This document shows, one piece after another, positions 26,082 to 34,224 of a stretch of DNA of 38,490 nucleotides. The stretch's first letter is position 1. The number at the start of each line of letters is the position of its first letter. The stretch is from a virus. Both the position numbers and the translations under genes were made by a program. The DNA is taken from positions 1-38,490 of IMG/VR virus record IMGVR_UViG_3300031841_002281. One strand, given 5' to 3'. The notes under the pieces are model-generated. The model had not been told where the DNA came from. It ran no database searches and saw only the letters and a program-made list of their open reading frames with translations.

Positions 26082-29000
26082 TTAATTAAATTTCCAAGGA
26101 GCAGCAGCTTTTGTTAAATACTCCCTACCATAATCACCGTCTTTGATGATTGTTATCATGCCTTCTATATTTTTCCATTTATAGCCACTAGGCTCTGCTG
26201 TAACTATATCTTCCCATATTTTTTTTAGAGATCTTGTTATTCTATCATTAACTATTGTGGTAGTTTCAGTAATAGCCGGCTCTGGGTGACATTTAGAATC
26301 ACCATTTATATTTGTAACTGCTGACGTGCCAGCCGGACAAATATCTCCACCCATATTGTAAGCACCCCAATCGAGATCCACGGCAAGATATATACCAGTA
26401 CCATCCCATTGACAGACTTTCTTTCCATATTGGGTTTCTACACTATACCCACCTGGGCAAGCATATTCCACCGTTGTTTCTTCTCTTGGAACTAAATCCG
26501 TATAAGAATTACCTTCTTCATCAGAGTAAACAAAAGCTATACCTTCTTGAGTCAGATTAATCCACTTACGAACTCCTTTATCCATAAATGCTACTGCCCC
26601 ATCACTTATGTCTGTACCACTTAAAGCTAAACCGTAATATTGATCTCCGGTCTTCGTATCCCAATTAATAACAGCAGAATTAACTAAAATTTGATCTCGT
26701 AGACTAGGATCTCCAACTATTACACCTTCTTCAAAATCTTGGTCTGTAGGTCTTGTGCCGACTAGAATATTTAAATCAGTTTTTTCGTTATAATTTATAT
26801 TACTCCAATTTCTGGAGCTTCTAGCACACTCTGATCCTTCAGCATATATTTCACTAATTCTTAGCCTTCCATGCCTAAAACTAGGAGTTGCTAAATTATT
26901 TATTGTAACACTTAGTAATTGAGATCTTTGCCGAGCTATAACTTTATATACTTTACGGTATTTATCCGTAATATTTTCATTAAACATAAGCACAGCCTTG
27001 TCTGGATTTTGCATATTTAACCCAAATCCTAAAGCAGCCGTATTCTCTAAACATTGTGCCGTGACTCCTAACCTATGCCACCTTTTTAAATTAAAAGTTT
27101 CAGCATCATAATGTCTGCTTGTAATACTAAATAAGATATTTGCTTCTGTCCAAAGTTGCCCACTACCAAAATAAGTATCAACTCCATACATACTTGTTTC
27201 GTAGGACAATATTTGTGAGTCTTCTGTCACCAAATGTAATGTGTTTTTTCCATTAACAGGAATAACCACAAATTGCTTTGGTTTTAAATCATCTGGGATT
27301 TCATCAACAGATTCAAATTTTTGAATTAATTGATTATACACGATGATCTTATCTATATTACCATCTACAGATCTACTTGAAACTACACCTAAATAGTATC
27401 GGTTATTAGCGTAAGCTGATATAAACTTATCTGCATACTTAAAATTAATATCATCTATCTTATCTTGTATTGTATCAGATAGAGGCTTATCAATTATCTC
27501 TAATGCTTTAATTGGGCTTGCTATATTACTTTCATTTCTGATTCCAGAGTCTACTGCATATATACCATTATCAGATAAGAAATATACAATGTTACCTATT
27601 TCCTGTATTGAACCTCTTGCAGCACAACCTATTTGCCTTGTAATTTCGATAACACGAAGATTTTCACCAAGTGTAGATGTAGCTGTTATTAAATAGATCG
27701 AGTTTCTTTTAAATACCAACAAGGAGTCATCTTGCACCGGCAACATTGCTATTATTTCATCTCCTGTCCCTTCATTTACTAATACACGATTAAAAAATGG
27801 ATTAGCTATAGTAGGAGCAAATACATCACTAAATTGTACTAAATCAGTAGCAGACTTGTACGCTAATCTATTTGCCGTAGTTACTGCAAAATCTGCCGGT
27901 CTTAGATAACTAGATTCATTCCAAGCCCTACCACCACCGTTTTGATCTACTGCACTTGTTGGTATTGGAGCTTTTAAAAGAATTATAGTATTAAAGTCAT
28001 GTCTCTTAATTTCCCATGTGCCATTATGATTCGTTGTACCTTGTATTTTAATTGTTTCACCATCTTTGAAACTATGTCCTGTACTTGAATTTAATGCACT
28101 CCCTGTAACTACATTATCGGAATTAAAAAACCATTGGTCATACATTGACTCAATAGGTGCTAAATCTGCCCTACACTCATTTATAGTTTCTCCGATATAA
28201 TCAGCTCTACCTTGCTTAACATCTTGCTGTGTAGCATTTCGACTCCAGGGATAAATTTGTATAATTACAGAAGCATTTGGCATTTTAAAAACCCCGGCTA
28301 CAGGGTTTGCCTTTTCAAATTTATGGTTATCATTGTAATGAAAATGAACATTTGTTGCTACCTTATCTAAATCTATACCATTTGGATCAGTTGCTGTTTC
28401 CCCTCTCCTTGTCGTACGCATACCTTGTTCATTTTTTACTACAATTGTACCAGAGTCATAAATATGCGTGACTTCATACAACTTAGGGTATTGCGGATCT
28501 ACATCATCACTTGCCTCTACCCAACAAAATTCCCTATCATCTCTTGGATTAGTTTGGTCAAATTTGGTAATACCCCAAAATCCTACTTTGACATAAAGTA
28601 AATCACCGACTTCTATGTCATTATCAGCTACAGCTTGTCCATCATACTCTAGCGGATACTCACCTAGTTTAGCCGGTAAACTGCATGGTAGTTTTGCACC
28701 ACCACCTCTTGTAAGAAATAATGATCCGAATGATTCAACTAACTCAGCGTCACCATTCGCAACTTGCCCACTTTGGTAGGGTACTTTTATTATTTGTTCA
28801 TCCGGATCATAAAGAGTAACATTATCATTATGTGCTAAAGCTATAGTAGCTGATTCTGTAGTTGTTTTTACAGGATTAACATACCTACAAGCATAATGAG
28901 ATGCTTTAAAATCTGCTTCATGGTGCTGAACATCACTACCCTTACGAGTTTCAATCTCTCCATTTTCTATTCTTGCATTGACTGCATTATATAAAACATT

Positions 29001-29108
29001 TTCTGGAATAGCATTTGGTTTTACCGAGGACATAAAGCCAACAAAACCTTTATCACCTACTATTTTAGGTGGATCATCAGTTTCCCGGTATCCCCTTCTA
29101 CTATTCAC
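26082..29108 (-). CDS. Tail nozzle / DNA-stabilisation-type structural protein, 1008 aa
   Basis: The opening (KGFVGFMSSVKPNAIPENVL, then NAVNARIENGEIETRKG) and the middle (DDSLLVFKRNSIYLITAT, then GCAARGSIQEIGNIVYFLSDNGIY) match the style of podoviral tail nozzle/tubular-B or packaged-DNA-stabilisation proteins, which form a propeller-like nozzle below the portal. The size is in range. The C-terminal ~150 residues add two Cys-bounded units (CPGGYSVETQYGKKVC and CPAGTSAVTNINGDSKC), which is unusual. The start is GTG at 29108-29106, overlapping the 54-aa membrane gene by 8 bases. It precedes the fibre genes, as expected of the tail tip. Confidence 0.7.
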   Translation of the reverse strand: MNSRRGYRETDDPPKIVGDKGFVGFMSSVKPNAIPENVLYNAVNARIENGEIETRKGSDVQHHEADFKASHYACRYVNPVKTTTESATIALAHNDNVTLYDPDEQIIKVPYQSGQVANGDAELVESFGSLFLTRGGGAKLPCSLPAKLGEYPLEYDGQAVADNDIEVGDLLYVKVGFWGITKFDQTNPRDDREFCWVEASDDVDPQYPKLYEVTHIYDSGTIVVKNEQGMRTTRRGETATDPNGIDLDKVATNVHFHYNDNHKFEKANPVAGVFKMPNASVIIQIYPWSRNATQQDVKQGRADYIGETINECRADLAPIESMYDQWFFNSDNVVTGSALNSSTGHSFKDGETIKIQGTTNHNGTWEIKRHDFNTIILLKAPIPTSAVDQNGGGRAWNESSYLRPADFAVTTANRLAYKSATDLVQFSDVFAPTIANPFFNRVLVNEGTGDEIIAMLPVQDDSLLVFKRNSIYLITATSTLGENLRVIEITRQIGCAARGSIQEIGNIVYFLSDNGIYAVDSGIRNESNIASPIKALEIIDKPLSDTIQDKIDDINFKYADKFISAYANNRYYLGVVSSRSVDGNIDKIIVYNQLIQKFESVDEIPDDLKPKQFVVIPVNGKNTLHLVTEDSQILSYETSMYGVDTYFGSGQLWTEANILFSITSRHYDAETFNLKRWHRLGVTAQCLENTAALGFGLNMQNPDKAVLMFNENITDKYRKVYKVIARQRSQLLSVTINNLATPSFRHGRLRISEIYAEGSECARSSRNWSNINYNEKTDLNILVGTRPTDQDFEEGVIVGDPSLRDQILVNSAVINWDTKTGDQYYGLALSGTDISDGAVAFMDKGVRKWINLTQEGIAFVYSDEEGNSYTDLVPREETTVEYACPGGYSVETQYGKKVCQWDGTGIYLAVDLDWGAYNMGGDICPAGTSAVTNINGDSKCHPEPAITETTTIVNDRITRSLKKIWEDIVTAEPSGYKWKNIEGMITIIKDGDYGREYLTKAAAPWKFN

Positions 29109-29265
29109 CTTTTCTTTTAATAATGTAATATGTTTTAACTGCTAGATAGATAATAGTAGCCACAGCTACACCAATTGCTGCGACTTCGTGATACTTTCCT
29201 AGACTAAAGCTAGTGGCTGTGCCTATAGCACCTATTACAACATTTTTATCCATAATATTATTCAT
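29101..29265 (-). CDS. 54-aa membrane protein, holin-like
   Basis: ATG at 29265-29263 overlaps the previous stop (TGA 29264-29262) as ATGA; TAG is at 29103-29101. The product begins MNNIMDKNVVIGAIGTATSF and has a clear hydrophobic segment (HEVAAIGVAVATIIYLAVKT), ending in a basic tail (YYIIKRKGE). Small size, one or two TM segments, a charged C-terminus and a place directly after a 3-TM holin suggest a second holin, an antiholin or another lysis membrane protein. The coupling and the open frame filling the whole gap make it a convincing gene. Confidence 0.7.
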   Translation of the reverse strand: MNNIMDKNVVIGAIGTATSFSLGKYHEVAAIGVAVATIIYLAVKTYYIIKRKGE

Positions 29266-29723
29266 CTTCTAGGACTTGGCCCAAAATAGAATCCGAGGAT
29301 TCCCATAAGGCTTGTCTGTCCCATATACGCCAAATGACCGGCTGATAATGTGATTGGATCTTGTGATGCCGGGTACGACAACAATCCGAAAAACCATTCT
29401 GTTCTTCCTTCCCCTGTAGCGTTTGTGATTGAGAGAAATTCTGCTTGAGGGAAAAGGGTGCAGACGAGGACGCACAAGCACAAAGTCCCAATACCCATAA
29501 AGGCAATAACACGACGTGAAAAATCCCTAAATTCTGTATTACCTTGTGCAGCGAGTTCGTTTTGTAGTCTAATGAAACTATCATTCGCGCGAGCTTCTCG
29601 CGCCAATTCCAATTTATGTTTTTGCGCGCGAGCCTCAAAGATAAGCCCAAAACCACCTTTAAGCATAGCCCCAAGAGCTGTAGACCCCCCACCCGTAAGT
29701 AGCATAAGCAAAATTTCACCCAT
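29262..29723 (-). CDS. 3-TM holin (GTA-holin type), 153 aa
   Basis: I start at ATG 29723-29721 because the SD GGAGGAG ends 9 bases before it. A TTG at 29732 would lie against the SD with no spacer. Three hydrophobic segments are seen: GSTALGAMLKGGFGLIFEA, then after a charged coil (QKHKLELAREARANDSF) VIAFMGIGTLCLCVLVCTLF, then AYMGQTSLMGILGFYFG near the C-terminus. This TM-coil-TM-TM plan matches the holin-of-3TMs family from gene transfer agents and environmental phages, which opens the membrane at lysis. It starts one base after the previous stop. A second open frame of nearly equal length overlaps it but is judged a shadow. Confidence 0.75.
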   Translation of the reverse strand: MGEILLMLLTGGGSTALGAMLKGGFGLIFEARAQKHKLELAREARANDSFIRLQNELAAQGNTEFRDFSRRVIAFMGIGTLCLCVLVCTLFPQAEFLSITNATGEGRTEWFFGLLSYPASQDPITLSAGHLAYMGQTSLMGILGFYFGPSPRR

Positions 29724-29724
29724 C

Positions 29725-30039
29725 TCACTCAACTCCTCCGTATCTTAGTTTTTCAATCAGCTCTTCGTGCTTTCCATTACTTTTTTCCAAAAACAATAAC
29801 CTCATGTTTTGTTCCGCATCGTCTGGTAGTGCACCAAGCTCACCTCTAGGCCATTTAATTCTAAACTCTGAGTTCATTTCGATCTCATGCTTACAACGCA
29901 TTAAATCAACTTCTAATCTATTTATATCCGCAACCATTGAACTATAGAACCAGACTGCACTCCCAACTAAGCCAATAGTTTTGCCTACAAAAGTAAGATT
30001 GGCACGTACGGTAGTGTCACCTTTTAGTTCAGTCATCAT
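29725..30039 (-). CDS. Single-TM hypothetical protein, 104 aa
   Basis: An N-terminal TM segment (FVGKTIGLVGSAVWFYSSMV, about residues 17-36) is followed by a helical, charged region (INRLEVDLMRCKHEIEMN) and an acidic/basic C-terminus. It sits just before the holin, so a role in lysis control or as a spanin-like or antiholin protein is possible; no lipobox is seen. The ATG at 30039-30037 shares its A with the stop of the lysine-rich micropeptide (TGATG), and AAAGG lies 7 bases upstream. A TTG at 30042 is not preferred. Confidence 0.7.
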   Translation of the reverse strand: MMTELKGDTTVRANLTFVGKTIGLVGSAVWFYSSMVADINRLEVDLMRCKHEIEMNSEFRIKWPRGELGALPDDAEQNMRLLFLEKSNGKHEELIEKLRYGGVE

Positions 30040-30089
30040 CAATAACCTTTTCTAGTCGTTGTCTTTTTTTTCTTTTTTTTATGTGCCAT
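30039..30089 (-). CDS. 16-aa lysine-rich micropeptide
   Basis: ATG at 30089-30087 is preceded by AGGGGATAG, a good SD, and the frame reads MAHKKKKKKTTTRKGY before TGA at 30041-30039. The stop overlaps the next ATG as TGATG, so translation would couple to the 1-TM protein. Nine of 16 residues are Lys, Arg or His. It may be a DNA-neutralising or membrane-active peptide, or simply a coupling leader. Good SD and tidy junctions favour a real gene, but the A-rich sequence could produce it by chance. Confidence 0.45.
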   Translation of the reverse strand: MAHKKKKKKTTTRKGY

Positions 30090-30091
30090 AT

Positions 30092-31006
30092 CTATCCCCT
30101 TTTATAAATTAAGGTATCCTGTACTTGATCCGATGGTGCATAAACATCCATTAAATCATAAAGTATTTTCTCAGCTCTCTCATGTTCTACGATAGATTTC
30201 GCTTGCTGACCTTCACTTGCCAACCAATCAGCATAAGATCCATGAATGACATAGCGTTCTAAAAATTTAGGAAAAGGAACTACTTCCCAATAATCTGTAT
30301 CAGTAAAAGGATTTAATACAGTAGCCGGGGCAATTGCTTTGTATACATTTTTTGTATTTGGATCATACAATAAACTTGCCGGTGCTGCATTTGATCCAAA
30401 TGGGATTTTTTCTCTGTAAGTTGTTGCATTCTTAATTGTATCAAAAGTAAATTCTGGTGGCTCTTTTTGATATTTTACCCAAACTTTATCAGCAGCTAAA
30501 GCACTTACCAAGATCCCATAATCTAATAGTTCATAACTAATCAACCCACTAGAATAAGATCTATTAGGATTACGCATAGAAACCGATTCTATGCGATGTA
30601 TTACTTCAGATCCTTTGTCGCTAGGCAATGTATCGTTTTGCCAATACGGAATAATTTTAAGCCATTCAGTTGTCTCATCCACGGCTTTCCAATATCTACC
30701 ATCATTACTTTCAAAGTCTTCTGTTTCATCTACACAATAAAAATATTGTTTTTGCGACTCATCCCATAAGATGTCACCTACTTCATATTTTTGACCAACA
30801 CAATATACTTGATGATAATGCTTCTGCTCTATGCTCATAGTCATAGGCCAAAATTCATGTGACCATGCTTTTTTAACACGATCATTGATATAACTAACTA
30901 TATCTGTTGCCATCCCTACCTGGGATGTATCTATGCCATCACGCTTTAAGATCTGATCTACAACATCACCAAAACGCAAACTGCCCTCATTTGTTTTTAG
31001 AGCCAT
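30092..31006 (-). CDS. Head-tail connector/adaptor, 304 aa
   Basis: The N-terminus (GDVVDQILKRDGID, then IVSYINDRVKKAWSHEFWPM) is the helical opening typical of podoviral tail-adaptor proteins that bind under the portal (T7 gp11 type). Two inserted units, about residues 68-112 and 205-245, have the pattern Y..GD.L......YYC....W..V and NVYKA....YWEVV, resembling small carbohydrate-binding (chitin-binding) modules. The C-terminus is helical (HERAEKILYDLMDVYAP). It overlaps the 121-aa gene by 20 bases. The adaptor call comes from the opening and from gene order after capsid; the inserts are unusual. Confidence 0.65.
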   Translation of the reverse strand: MALKTNEGSLRFGDVVDQILKRDGIDTSQVGMATDIVSYINDRVKKAWSHEFWPMTMSIEQKHYHQVYCVGQKYEVGDILWDESQKQYFYCVDETEDFESNDGRYWKAVDETTEWLKIIPYWQNDTLPSDKGSEVIHRIESVSMRNPNRSYSSGLISYELLDYGILVSALAADKVWVKYQKEPPEFTFDTIKNATTYREKIPFGSNAAPASLLYDPNTKNVYKAIAPATVLNPFTDTDYWEVVPFPKFLERYVIHGSYADWLASEGQQAKSIVEHERAEKILYDLMDVYAPSDQVQDTLIYKRG

Positions 31007-31352
31007 ATACTTTGCGAAACTTTGTACCCATTATAGGTTTTTTGAAAAATCCTACCGGTTTATCATGCGATCCATGACCAACCTGTATTTTATTTGAGTG
31101 TGAATTAACTCTACATACTTCATTATCACGCAGAAATTCTCTCACAAACTCATCCGATTCCCAACATTCGTATCCTAATCTCTGCCCCCAATAATGATAA
31201 AATTTAGGATGGATCTGAAACTTAACTTCTCCTTTATCACCAAAAAATCTGCGTTCACCATTGTTTACTTTAGCTCGCAGTTGCTCTTTCTTGGCTTGAA
31301 CGAAGTCAATCAGTTCACCCTTTTTTAATTCATCATATAGTGCTTCAATCAT
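30987..31352 (-). CDS. Hypothetical structural-region protein, 121 aa
   Basis: This is a mixed-charge protein with two N-terminal helices (ALYDELKKGELIDFVQAKKE), a Trp/Tyr/His-rich centre (IHPKFYHYWGQRLGYECWES) and a basic C-terminus (GTKFRKVYGSKNK). Its place between the decoration protein and the connector suggests a head-completion or connector role. No family is recognised. The ATG at 31352-31350 has no good SD; an imperfect hairpin at 31369-31409 ends 17 bases upstream, so its expression may be set by that structure. Confidence 0.65.
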   Translation of the reverse strand: MIEALYDELKKGELIDFVQAKKEQLRAKVNNGERRFFGDKGEVKFQIHPKFYHYWGQRLGYECWESDEFVREFLRDNEVCRVNSHSNKIQVGHGSHDKPVGFFKKPIMGTKFRKVYGSKNK

Positions 31353-31368
31353 AAGACAAAGGGAATAA

Positions 31369-31409
31369 GAGAGGTATAGGTCTTACATTCAAAATTGCCT
31401 ATACCCCTC
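31369..31409 (-). promoter_or_regulatory. mRNA hairpin after decoration gene
   Basis: On the minus strand, GAGGGGTATAGG pairs with CCTATACCTCTC over a 17-base loop, the inner 8 pairs being perfect. The 70-base gap is the longest between late structural genes apart from the scaffold leader. There is no strong U-run, so it is more likely an attenuator or an RNA-stabilising/processing hairpin than a full terminator. Confidence 0.5.
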
Positions 31410-31423
31410 ATTACCCCAAACAA

Positions 31424-31867
31424 TTAGTATCCGTTATTGATACGAAATCTTGCTACAATTTTACCAGAAGTGTACTCGGAAGCACTCTTACCGGTAGCCG
31501 GTGCAGCAAAAACAAACTTAATTGCAGAACCTAATACTTTTTGACCACCGGCTGCGACAGCTCGGTTTACTACATTAGCGTTATTTCCATTAATGTTTGT
31601 TGCACTCAAAAATTGAGTGTTAGAGCTACTATCACCAATGGTGACATTGTGAGCTGCTGTGATTGTACCACCTTTGAATCCTTTAATTTCAGCACCAAGA
31701 AACTCGATGCTTGCCGGATCTGCTGTAGATGATGCAACAACAGGAATACTTACTTCAAATGCAGTATTAGCAGCCGCAGTAGACAGGTCATTGAAATCAC
31801 ATACAACTTGGTGAGTTGCAGCGTCATAAGAAGCAGCCTGTGCTGTAAGTGGAATTATACTAGCCAT
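31424..31867 (-). CDS. Decoration-like virion protein, 147 aa
   Basis: This Ala/Ser/Val/Gly-rich protein of beta-sandwich appearance (ASYDAATHQVVCDFNDLSTA, EFLGAEIKGFKGGTI, TSGKIVARFRINNGY) has almost no low-complexity sequence. It follows the major capsid gene by 15 bases. An AGGAGG SD, the strongest in this stretch, sits 7 bases before the ATG, which suggests high expression, as expected for a head decoration protein. A minor capsid or tail protein is also possible. No named family can be assigned. Confidence 0.65.
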   Translation of the reverse strand: MASIIPLTAQAASYDAATHQVVCDFNDLSTAAANTAFEVSIPVVASSTADPASIEFLGAEIKGFKGGTITAAHNVTIGDSSSNTQFLSATNINGNNANVVNRAVAAGGQKVLGSAIKFVFAAPATGKSASEYTSGKIVARFRINNGY

Positions 31868-31882
31868 TTTTCTGCCTCCTAT

Positions 31883-32890
31883 TTAGTTGTTAATATTAAG
31901 AGGCATCAAAGTGAGAGGATTATCACAGCAAAGCATGAAAATCGCATCAATAATAGCCTTATGACCACCACCTTGATACTCTAATTTTTTAACTCTAGGC
32001 ATACGTGTGTACGCTAGACCGACCATATCCATATCAATGAAGATACCACTCTTATGAGTATCAGCCGTATCTTCACCGGTCACAGGATCACATTTGATGA
32101 ATGAGCTGCAATGAAGGTCGTAAGTACCAGAGTCTAATACAAGTCGATCTACTACAACGTTCAGAGTCGAGCCTTCACCAAAATTAAACCTACGAACAGG
32201 AGTTTTTGCAGACTCAGTTTTTTGGTAAGAAGTGAACTCAGTAAACTGATTCTTCAATTCAATTCCCAAAAATCCATCCATTTTAGCCGGACCTTTTCTT
32301 TGTTTGTACGAAGAAATTCCCATATCACGGAAATCTTCTTCATCAAAGTCAGCCAAACTACCGGAATATTTACTTTCATCTGGAGTACGAAAATTAACAG
32401 GAGGAGCATAGGCTGCATCATCAAATGTAGCATCTGCCCATTTGAAGATTCCTCTTGTTTCATTTGCTTTACTAACTCCATCGTCCCGGCTCACATCTTC
32501 GCTAGATAGAGCTCGTTTTTCGATCATACGGCTCAATACTTTAACACCTTCAGAGATCTGATAGTTAAAGTGAGATCCGCTAATCCCGGCTACATCAGCC
32601 ATTTCCTCCATAAAGTCGGAAACTCCTATGTTGTACCACACTTTTTGTGCTACACCGGTAAGCTCTTCAGCTTGAGTTGCGTTAAATTCAGTTGCGTCTT
32701 TTCCGTCCAACACACCATTAAATCCTACATCTGGGAATTTCTTGGCTTGCCAACGGTGGACTACTTGATTCGGCTCTTGTTTCTTCCGGATCATGGAAGT
32801 AAAAGGAGTCTTGTCACTTTCAACAATAGAAATCAAGTTTGCCCAATCGTCAGGTTTGTTGACGGCATCTATTTCATGTAATGCTGGCAT
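31883..32890 (-). CDS. Major capsid protein, 335 aa
   Basis: A protein of the right size follows directly after the scaffold gene. The N-terminus (LISIVESDKTPFTSMI) and the VVHRWQAKKFPDVGF segment follow the pattern of the SU10-type (DUF5309-like) HK97-fold capsid family. A long helix (ISEGVKVLSRMIEKRALSS) and beta-rich P-domain segments follow. The C-terminus ends with KKLEYQGGGHKAIIDAIFML and a short tail. The ATG is 12 bases after the scaffold stop. No clear SD precedes it, surprising for the most abundant virion protein; coupling to the scaffold is the likely explanation. Family assignment is by eye. Confidence 0.75.
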   Translation of the reverse strand: MPALHEIDAVNKPDDWANLISIVESDKTPFTSMIRKKQEPNQVVHRWQAKKFPDVGFNGVLDGKDATEFNATQAEELTGVAQKVWYNIGVSDFMEEMADVAGISGSHFNYQISEGVKVLSRMIEKRALSSEDVSRDDGVSKANETRGIFKWADATFDDAAYAPPVNFRTPDESKYSGSLADFDEEDFRDMGISSYKQRKGPAKMDGFLGIELKNQFTEFTSYQKTESAKTPVRRFNFGEGSTLNVVVDRLVLDSGTYDLHCSSFIKCDPVTGEDTADTHKSGIFIDMDMVGLAYTRMPRVKKLEYQGGGHKAIIDAIFMLCCDNPLTLMPLNINN

Positions 32891-32902
32891 TTTAAATATT
32901 TT

Positions 32903-33835
32903 CTACGAGATTAATTTTGCAATGGCTGCATCAAGATCACCCGCTTCAGCAGCTTTATAATCTGCCTCAGTAAGACTCGCACTAGCTTTTTTTAGTGAAC
33001 TAAGAAGTTTTGCCCTGGATGGGGCAGGAGCTACAGGAACTTTAGGAGCTGTTTTGGGTACATTTTTTGGTACAGCTTGTGGCATTTTAAGCAAAGGATT
33101 GTCTTGCAACATACCTTTAGTAATTAACCAACAAACCTCTGGGCCATTTTCAGAATGTCGCAAAGAAGCATATTCTTTACTTTGCCAAACTTGTTTAAAA
33201 GTTTTGTAGGCTACTGAACCTTCATCTTGAAGGATTGGATTCGCAAGACATACAGCATCTAGCTTTTGCATCAGCTTTTGTTTAGTTTGCTGAACTTGCG
33301 GTATTTCTAACAACACCCTCTTATTAAAATGGTTATAGGTTTCCTGTATTTCTTCCGGAGAAAAATATTTAGTTTCTCCTTTATCATCAGTTGTTTCATA
33401 ACCATCTCTTAATGGGCCAGAGTTTGCCCAAACCATATATTCCCTAGCTTCACGATCTGCTTCCTCAAGTTGATCTGGAGTCATTTCACTTAGATCTACA
33501 GGGATCTGTACATCTTCTTTTTTCTGCGTCACTTGATTTTCAAGTGCAGAAATTTTAGCTCTATGTGCCTCTAGTTCTTCTTGTAACGCTTTTCGTTTAC
33601 TAACTTCTTTAGCAATACGCTTATTTATCGAGTCTTGAACTTCTGGAGCAAGCTGCTTGCTTGTGCTTTCTTGTTCAGCCGATTCGGTTTTTTCCTTTTT
33701 TTCTGCTGTGAGTTCAGCCGGTTGAGCTTTTGGCTCATCAACTTTCTCTGTCTTAGGCTCTAAAATGCCTGTAACAGTTTCTAGTATTTTATCATCAGAT
33801 ATAGGCTCTGAAGTAGCCATATTTTCTTCGGTCAT
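32903..33835 (-). CDS. Scaffold protein, 310 aa
   Basis: Start ATG 33835-33833 is chosen because GGGAGGT lies 6 bases upstream; a TTG at 33850 would read through that SD. The protein is highly charged, with an acidic N-terminus, a Lys/Glu coil (~75-115, including KRIAKEVSKRKALQEELEAH), a Pro/Ala linker near the C-terminus and a short helical end (EAGDLDAAIAKLIS). This is the typical pattern of internal scaffolds that guide capsid assembly through C-terminal helices. It lies between the portal and capsid genes, as in many podoviruses. Confidence 0.8.
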   Translation of the reverse strand: MTEENMATSEPISDDKILETVTGILEPKTEKVDEPKAQPAELTAEKKEKTESAEQESTSKQLAPEVQDSINKRIAKEVSKRKALQEELEAHRAKISALENQVTQKKEDVQIPVDLSEMTPDQLEEADREAREYMVWANSGPLRDGYETTDDKGETKYFSPEEIQETYNHFNKRVLLEIPQVQQTKQKLMQKLDAVCLANPILQDEGSVAYKTFKQVWQSKEYASLRHSENGPEVCWLITKGMLQDNPLLKMPQAVPKNVPKTAPKVPVAPAPSRAKLLSSLKKASASLTEADYKAAEAGDLDAAIAKLIS

Positions 33836-33930
33836 GGGTATACCTCCCAAGTAGGTTTAAATGTTTCCATTCACCCACTAAGGAGGTTACTTGCAAATTC
33901 GGCAAGTTACCCACTACCGATTCTACATAA
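33832..33930 (-). promoter_or_regulatory. Structured leader upstream of scaffold/capsid
   Basis: On the minus-strand mRNA a hairpin (GGTAACTTGC with GCAAGTAACC, one mismatch, loop of 7) is followed by ACCTCC, complementary to the scaffold SD (GGAGGT). The ACC is shared by the two structures, so they exclude each other. A 12-codon reading frame (ATG 33870, stop 33834-33832) ends in an ATGA overlap with the scaffold start. This could be a translational switch or leader peptide that tunes scaffold and capsid synthesis. It is seen only as base complementarity. Confidence 0.4.
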
Positions 33931-34224
33931 TCAGCTTCTTTTTACCTTTTTATTACGAACTAATTCATTTAATTCTTCCAAAAAAAGGTTTAAACCTTCT
34001 GCTTTACCTAATTCATTTGTAAGCTCGGCATGAGTATAATCCTTTGTCTGTGCCATTTCACAACCATTGCGTTCATTTAATAATATTTGTTTAATAACAA
34101 TAGATGTAATTGCCCTAATTATAGGGTTGTTTGCCTCACCTCTTAAAATTTCTTCACACTCATTTAAAGGCACTAAGTCAATTAAAGTATAATGTGGTTT
34201 TGGTTTTTTGAATAAGTTTATCAT
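33931..34224 (-). CDS. Hypothetical helical protein, 97 aa
   Basis: ATG at 34224-34222 makes an ATGA junction with the portal stop and has a strong GGAGGA SD. The product opens with a basic segment (MINLFKKPKPHYT). Helices follow (NECEEILRGEANNPIIRAIT, IKQILLNERNGCEMA) and a C-terminal helix (LGKAEGLNLFLEELNELVRN) with a basic tail (KKVKRS). A small helical protein between portal and scaffold may be a portal- or scaffold-assembly factor. No family recognised. Confidence 0.75.
   Translation of the reverse strand: MINLFKKPKPHYTLIDLVPLNECEEILRGEANNPIIRAITSIVIKQILLNERNGCEMAQTKDYTHAELTNELGKAEGLNLFLEELNELVRNKKVKRS

Noticed and set aside
29258-29728. A 156-codon frame overlapping the holin gene on the same strand
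   Set aside because: The holin frame has a good SD, ATGA coupling to the next gene and clear TM pattern; the second frame starts inside it without SD and its product (many Cys, Trp, Ser) looks like a shadow.
33836-33850. TTG start for the scaffold
   Set aside because: It would place the SD GGGAGGT inside the coding sequence; ATG 33835 sits at the right distance from that SD.
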